A stretch of 5,647 nt of DNA from an uncultured Collinsella sp. GTDB taxonomy: Bacteria; Actinomycetota; Coriobacteriia; Coriobacteriales; Coriobacteriaceae. The position numbers were made by a program, and so were the translations under genes. Positions 3,030 through 5,647 of this stretch are shown piece after piece. Every line of letters starts with the position of its first letter. Position 1 is the first letter of the stretch. The notes beneath the pieces are model-generated. The model saw only the letters and a program-made list of their open reading frames with translations, was not told where the DNA came from and did not search any database. Where the stretch lies: assembly GCA_905208975.1 (NCBI GenBank), contig CAJLRE010000091.1, positions 1 through 5,647 on the forward strand, read 5' to 3'.

Positions 3030-5647
3030 GTGTATCTCAAGTCCCTCACGCTCAAAGGGTTCAAGTCGTTTGCCGACCGCGCCCATATGACGTTTGAGCC
3101 GGGCCTGACCGTCATCGTCGGTCCCAACGGCTCGGGAAAATCGAACATCTCCGACTCCATCCTGTGGGTTCTGGGCGAGCAGAGCGCCAAGCAGCTGCGC
3201 GGCCAGGCCATGGAGGATGTCATCTTCTCGGGCTCGTCGGCTCGCAAGCCGGTGGGTGTCGCCGAGGTCACGCTGGTGCTCGATAACTCGGACCATGTGT
3301 TACCCGTCGATTTTGACGAGGTCGCCATCACCCGTCGCATGTATCGCTCGGGCGAAAGCGAGTACCTCATCAACTCGAGTCCGTGCCGCCTGATGGACAT
3401 TCAGGACATCCTGCACGATTCGGGTCTGGGTAAGGATACGCATTCCATCATCAGCCAGGGCAAGCTCGACGCCATTTTGCAGAGCCGCCCCGAGGAGCGC
3501 CGTGCCCTCATCGAGGAGGCTGCCGGCATCTCCAAGCACAAGCGCCGCAAGGAGCGTGCGCTCAAAAAGATTAAGTCGATGGACGAGCACCTGACGCGTG
3601 CCCGCGACATCAATAAGGAAATCGCCCGTCAGCTGCGACCCCTGGAGCGTCAGGTCGATCGCGCGCGCAAGTACAAAGAGCTTTCCTCGCGCGCGAACGA
3701 GCTTACGCAGATGCTAGCCGTCGACGAGCTGCGTTCGCTGCAGTCGCAGTGGAACGACCTGGAGAGCCGCTCCAAGGAAGGTGCCGCCGAGCTGGAGCTT
3801 GCGCAGTACCGCTTGGGCGAAAAGGAACGCGAGCTCGAGAAGCTCCAGGTCATGCTCGAGGAAAAGGGCCTGTTTGTGGGCGATCTGGGCGAGCAGCGCC
3901 GCCATATGCAAGACGTGGTCGGCCGCATTAACTCCGATATGCGCCTGCTCGAGGAAAAGGGCCACAACATGGTGTCGCGCCTGTCCGACATGCGCGGCCA
4001 GATCTCGAGCTCCGAGCATCAGCGTCGTCGCGTGGTAGAGGAGCTCGAGGACGCGCGTGCGCAGCTTGAGGAAGTGACCGGCGCGCACATGCAGGCCCAG
4101 GAGGACGTTGACGCCGCTGGTCCTGCCGCCGCTCAGCTCCACGAGCGGCGCGTGGCGCTTGATGCGCAGATTTCGCAGTTCATGCGCGAGCAGCGCGATG
4201 TGCAGCGTGTGGCCGATAACGCCGCGCTCGAGCTCGCCAAGGTGAAGGATTCGCTTTCCAATGCCGAGGTCGAGGACAACATGTATGCCTCGCGCCTGGA
4301 GCAGATTGATGACCAGCTCGAGGAGGTCACGGCATCGCTTGAGAGCCGCCGCGACCGTGCCGAGGAGCTTGAGAGCGCCCTTGAGGCGGCTCGTCAGGCC
4401 CAGAGCGATGCGCGCGAGGCCACCGAGACGGCACGCGCTGCCCTCAAGGACCTGCGTGCCCGCGAGGGCGAGGCGCGCAACAAGCTGTCCGAGGTACGCT
4501 CGGAGCTTGCCAGCCAAAAGAAGCTCGATGCCCGCATGGCTGACAGCTCGCCGCTGGTGAGCCGTCTGATGGGTGCGCTGGGCGACGATGTCTCGGGTCG
4601 TCTGGGCGACGTGCTCGAGGCCCCGCGTGAGCTTGAGGGCCTGGTTGAGCAATTGCTCGCCGGCGATATCGATGCGCTGCTGTTCGACGATGCGTCCGCG
4701 CTTGAGCGTGCCGGTCGTGCCGCTCTGGACCAGAAGAAGGCCTCGGGCGAGGCGCTGCTGGTCGCGCGCGGTGTGAGCGCCTCTGCTGCCGCTAAGGGCG
4801 CTGCCGGTTCCCGCCTGGTCGATCGCCTGTCCGTACGCGCCGGCTATGGCCCGGTTGTCGAGGCGCTGCTCGGCGGCTATTACGTTGTCGACGACTTGGC
4901 GGCTGCGCTGGCCGCGCCTGTCGTTGACGGCGTGACTTACGTGACCCCCGATGGCGCCCGCGTCGCCTGCGGCGGCCTGGTGCGTGTGGGGCTCGACGCC
5001 GGCGAGGCTTCGGGTGCTTTGGAGCGCAAGCGTCGCATTCGCGAGCTGGAGGGCCTGGAACCCGATCTGGCTGCTGTGTTTGAGCATGTGTCGGATCAGG
5101 TCGTCGAGGCCAATGCGGCCGTCGAAGAGGCGCGTGCCGCTGAGGGCGATGCCGCCGGCGAGATCGCCCGTCTTGAGGGCGAGCGCCGCTCGCTGCTCTC
5201 CGAGATTGGCCGCCTGGAGCAAAGCGCCAACAACGCCGAGGTCGAGCGCGTGCGCATCTCCAAGCGCCGCGAGCAGGCCGCCGAGGCCGTTCGCGCTGCG
5301 CGCCCGCGCGTGGACGAGCTCACCCGCTCGCGTGACGAGGCCCGAGCGCAGGCAAGCGATCTTGGCCTTCAAATTGCCGAAGCCAACGACGAACTCGACC
5401 GCGTTCGCCGTTACGATTCCGAGGCCGCCGGCAAGCTCGCCGATGCCAAGGTCCGCCTGGCCCAGACGAGCGAGCGCCTTCATTCTCTGAAGGGCCGAGT
5501 ACCCGATCTGGAGCATCGCCTGGAGGGCATCGACCGCCGTATCCGCGGAACACGCCAGGCCTCGCGCTCACTCGAGCTGCTGCGCCTGCGCGTCGATCCC
5601 ATGCACGAGCGCTATTCGGCCCTGCTGGAGCGCGCGTCGGATTGGGC
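3030..5647 (+). CDS. smc: chromosome segregation protein SMC, C-terminus cut off by the window edge
   Basis: SMC is the long coiled-coil ATPase that, with ScpA and ScpB, compacts and separates bacterial chromosomes. The reading frame is open from GTG 3030 to the right edge with no stop: 872 complete codons plus 2 bases. Bacterial SMCs are about 1,150-1,200 residues, so roughly 300 are missing, including the signature and Walker B motifs. The N-terminus LKSLTLKGFKSFAD is diagnostic and fixes the start. Also visible: Walker A GPNGSGKSN (31-39), R-loop QLRG (R57) and MEDVIFSGSS, Q-loop SQGKLDAIL (Q143), and AGISKHKRRK (165-174). The first coiled-coil arm covers about 175-505, rich in Glu, Arg, Ala and Leu. 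The hinge is about 510-655, from SPLVSRLMG through YYVVDDL to TPDG and CGGLVRVG. The returning coiled coil follows (660 to the edge), with RVDPMHERY near the end. It forms an operon with rnc. Confidence 0.97.
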   Translation, partial: MYLKSLTLKGFKSFADRAHMTFEPGLTVIVGPNGSGKSNISDSILWVLGEQSAKQLRGQAMEDVIFSGSSARKPVGVAEVTLVLDNSDHVLPVDFDEVAITRRMYRSGESEYLINSSPCRLMDIQDILHDSGLGKDTHSIISQGKLDAILQSRPEERRALIEEAAGISKHKRRKERALKKIKSMDEHLTRARDINKEIARQLRPLERQVDRARKYKELSSRANELTQMLAVDELRSLQSQWNDLESRSKEGAAELELAQYRLGEKERELEKLQVMLEEKGLFVGDLGEQRRHMQDVVGRINSDMRLLEEKGHNMVSRLSDMRGQISSSEHQRRRVVEELEDARAQLEEVTGAHMQAQEDVDAAGPAAAQLHERRVALDAQISQFMREQRDVQRVADNAALELAKVKDSLSNAEVEDNMYASRLEQIDDQLEEVTASLESRRDRAEELESALEAARQAQSDAREATETARAALKDLRAREGEARNKLSEVRSELASQKKLDARMADSSPLVSRLMGALGDDVSGRLGDVLEAPRELEGLVEQLLAGDIDALLFDDASALERAGRAALDQKKASGEALLVARGVSASAAAKGAAGSRLVDRLSVRAGYGPVVEALLGGYYVVDDLAAALAAPVVDGVTYVTPDGARVACGGLVRVGLDAGEASGALERKRRIRELEGLEPDLAAVFEHVSDQVVEANAAVEEARAAEGDAAGEIARLEGERRSLLSEIGRLEQSANNAEVERVRISKRREQAAEAVRAARPRVDELTRSRDEARAQASDLGLQIAEANDELDRVRRYDSEAAGKLADAKVRLAQTSERLHSLKGRVPDLEHRLEGIDRRIRGTRQASRSLELLRLRVDPMHERYSALLERASDW

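Noticed and set aside
3714..5516. A 600-codon open frame on the minus strand opposite smc
   Set aside because: It lies wholly antisense to a clear SMC coding sequence. Stop-free antisense frames are expected when the sense gene is rich in GAG, GCC, CTC and CGC codons. The translation is low-complexity Ala/Leu/Arg/Gly/His with no recognisable domain.
4020..5580. Repeated GAG/GAGCTC/GCGC-rich words in smc as possible DNA repeats
   Set aside because: They reflect heptad-like coiled-coil coding with Glu, Leu, Arg and Ala. I see no exact long direct repeats or regular unit length.

Overview
This window is a single, fully plus-strand block of housekeeping genes in the order yceD (DUF177) - rpmF - plsX - acpP - rnc - smc. 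The smc gene runs off the right edge. The DNA is GC-rich with strong third-position G/C preference. The proteins read most like those of high-GC Gram-positive gut bacteria of the class Coriobacteriia, for example a Collinsella-like organism. That placement is inferred from gene order and protein flavour and was not tested by any search.

Layout. Bases 18-572 encode a YceD/DUF177 protein with three cysteine clusters. Bases 637-816 encode the zinc-finger type ribosomal protein L32. A strong terminator-like hairpin (857-888) separates rpmF from plsX (904-1923), whose start is fixed by a Shine-Dalgarno sequence just after the hairpin. A 124-base gap holding a possible -10 element and a GC-rich stem-loop precedes acpP (2048-2290). 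From there acpP, rnc (2294-3019, TTG start) and smc (3030 to the edge, GTG start) are packed with gaps of 3 and 10 bases, which indicates one transcript with possible translational coupling.

How the genes fit together. YceD and L32 belong to large-ribosomal-subunit production. PlsX makes acyl-phosphate from acyl-ACP at the entry to phospholipid synthesis, and ACP is the acyl carrier it draws on. RNase III processes rRNA and double-stranded RNA. SMC is the chromosome-condensing ATPase. Grouping ribosome, membrane-lipid and chromosome functions is a long-known bacterial arrangement (yceD-rpmF-plsX in proteobacteria, plsX...acp-rnc-smc in Firmicutes). This window looks like a condensed union of the two, without the fab genes that often lie between plsX and acp.

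I found no mobile element, CRISPR array, tRNA, rRNA or defence system, and no evidence of a new biological system. The points worth a second look are small: the hairpin and palindrome ahead of plsX, the stem-loop ahead of acpP, an Asp-to-Asn change at a metal-site position of RNase III, and unusual residues around the ACP phosphopantetheine serine.
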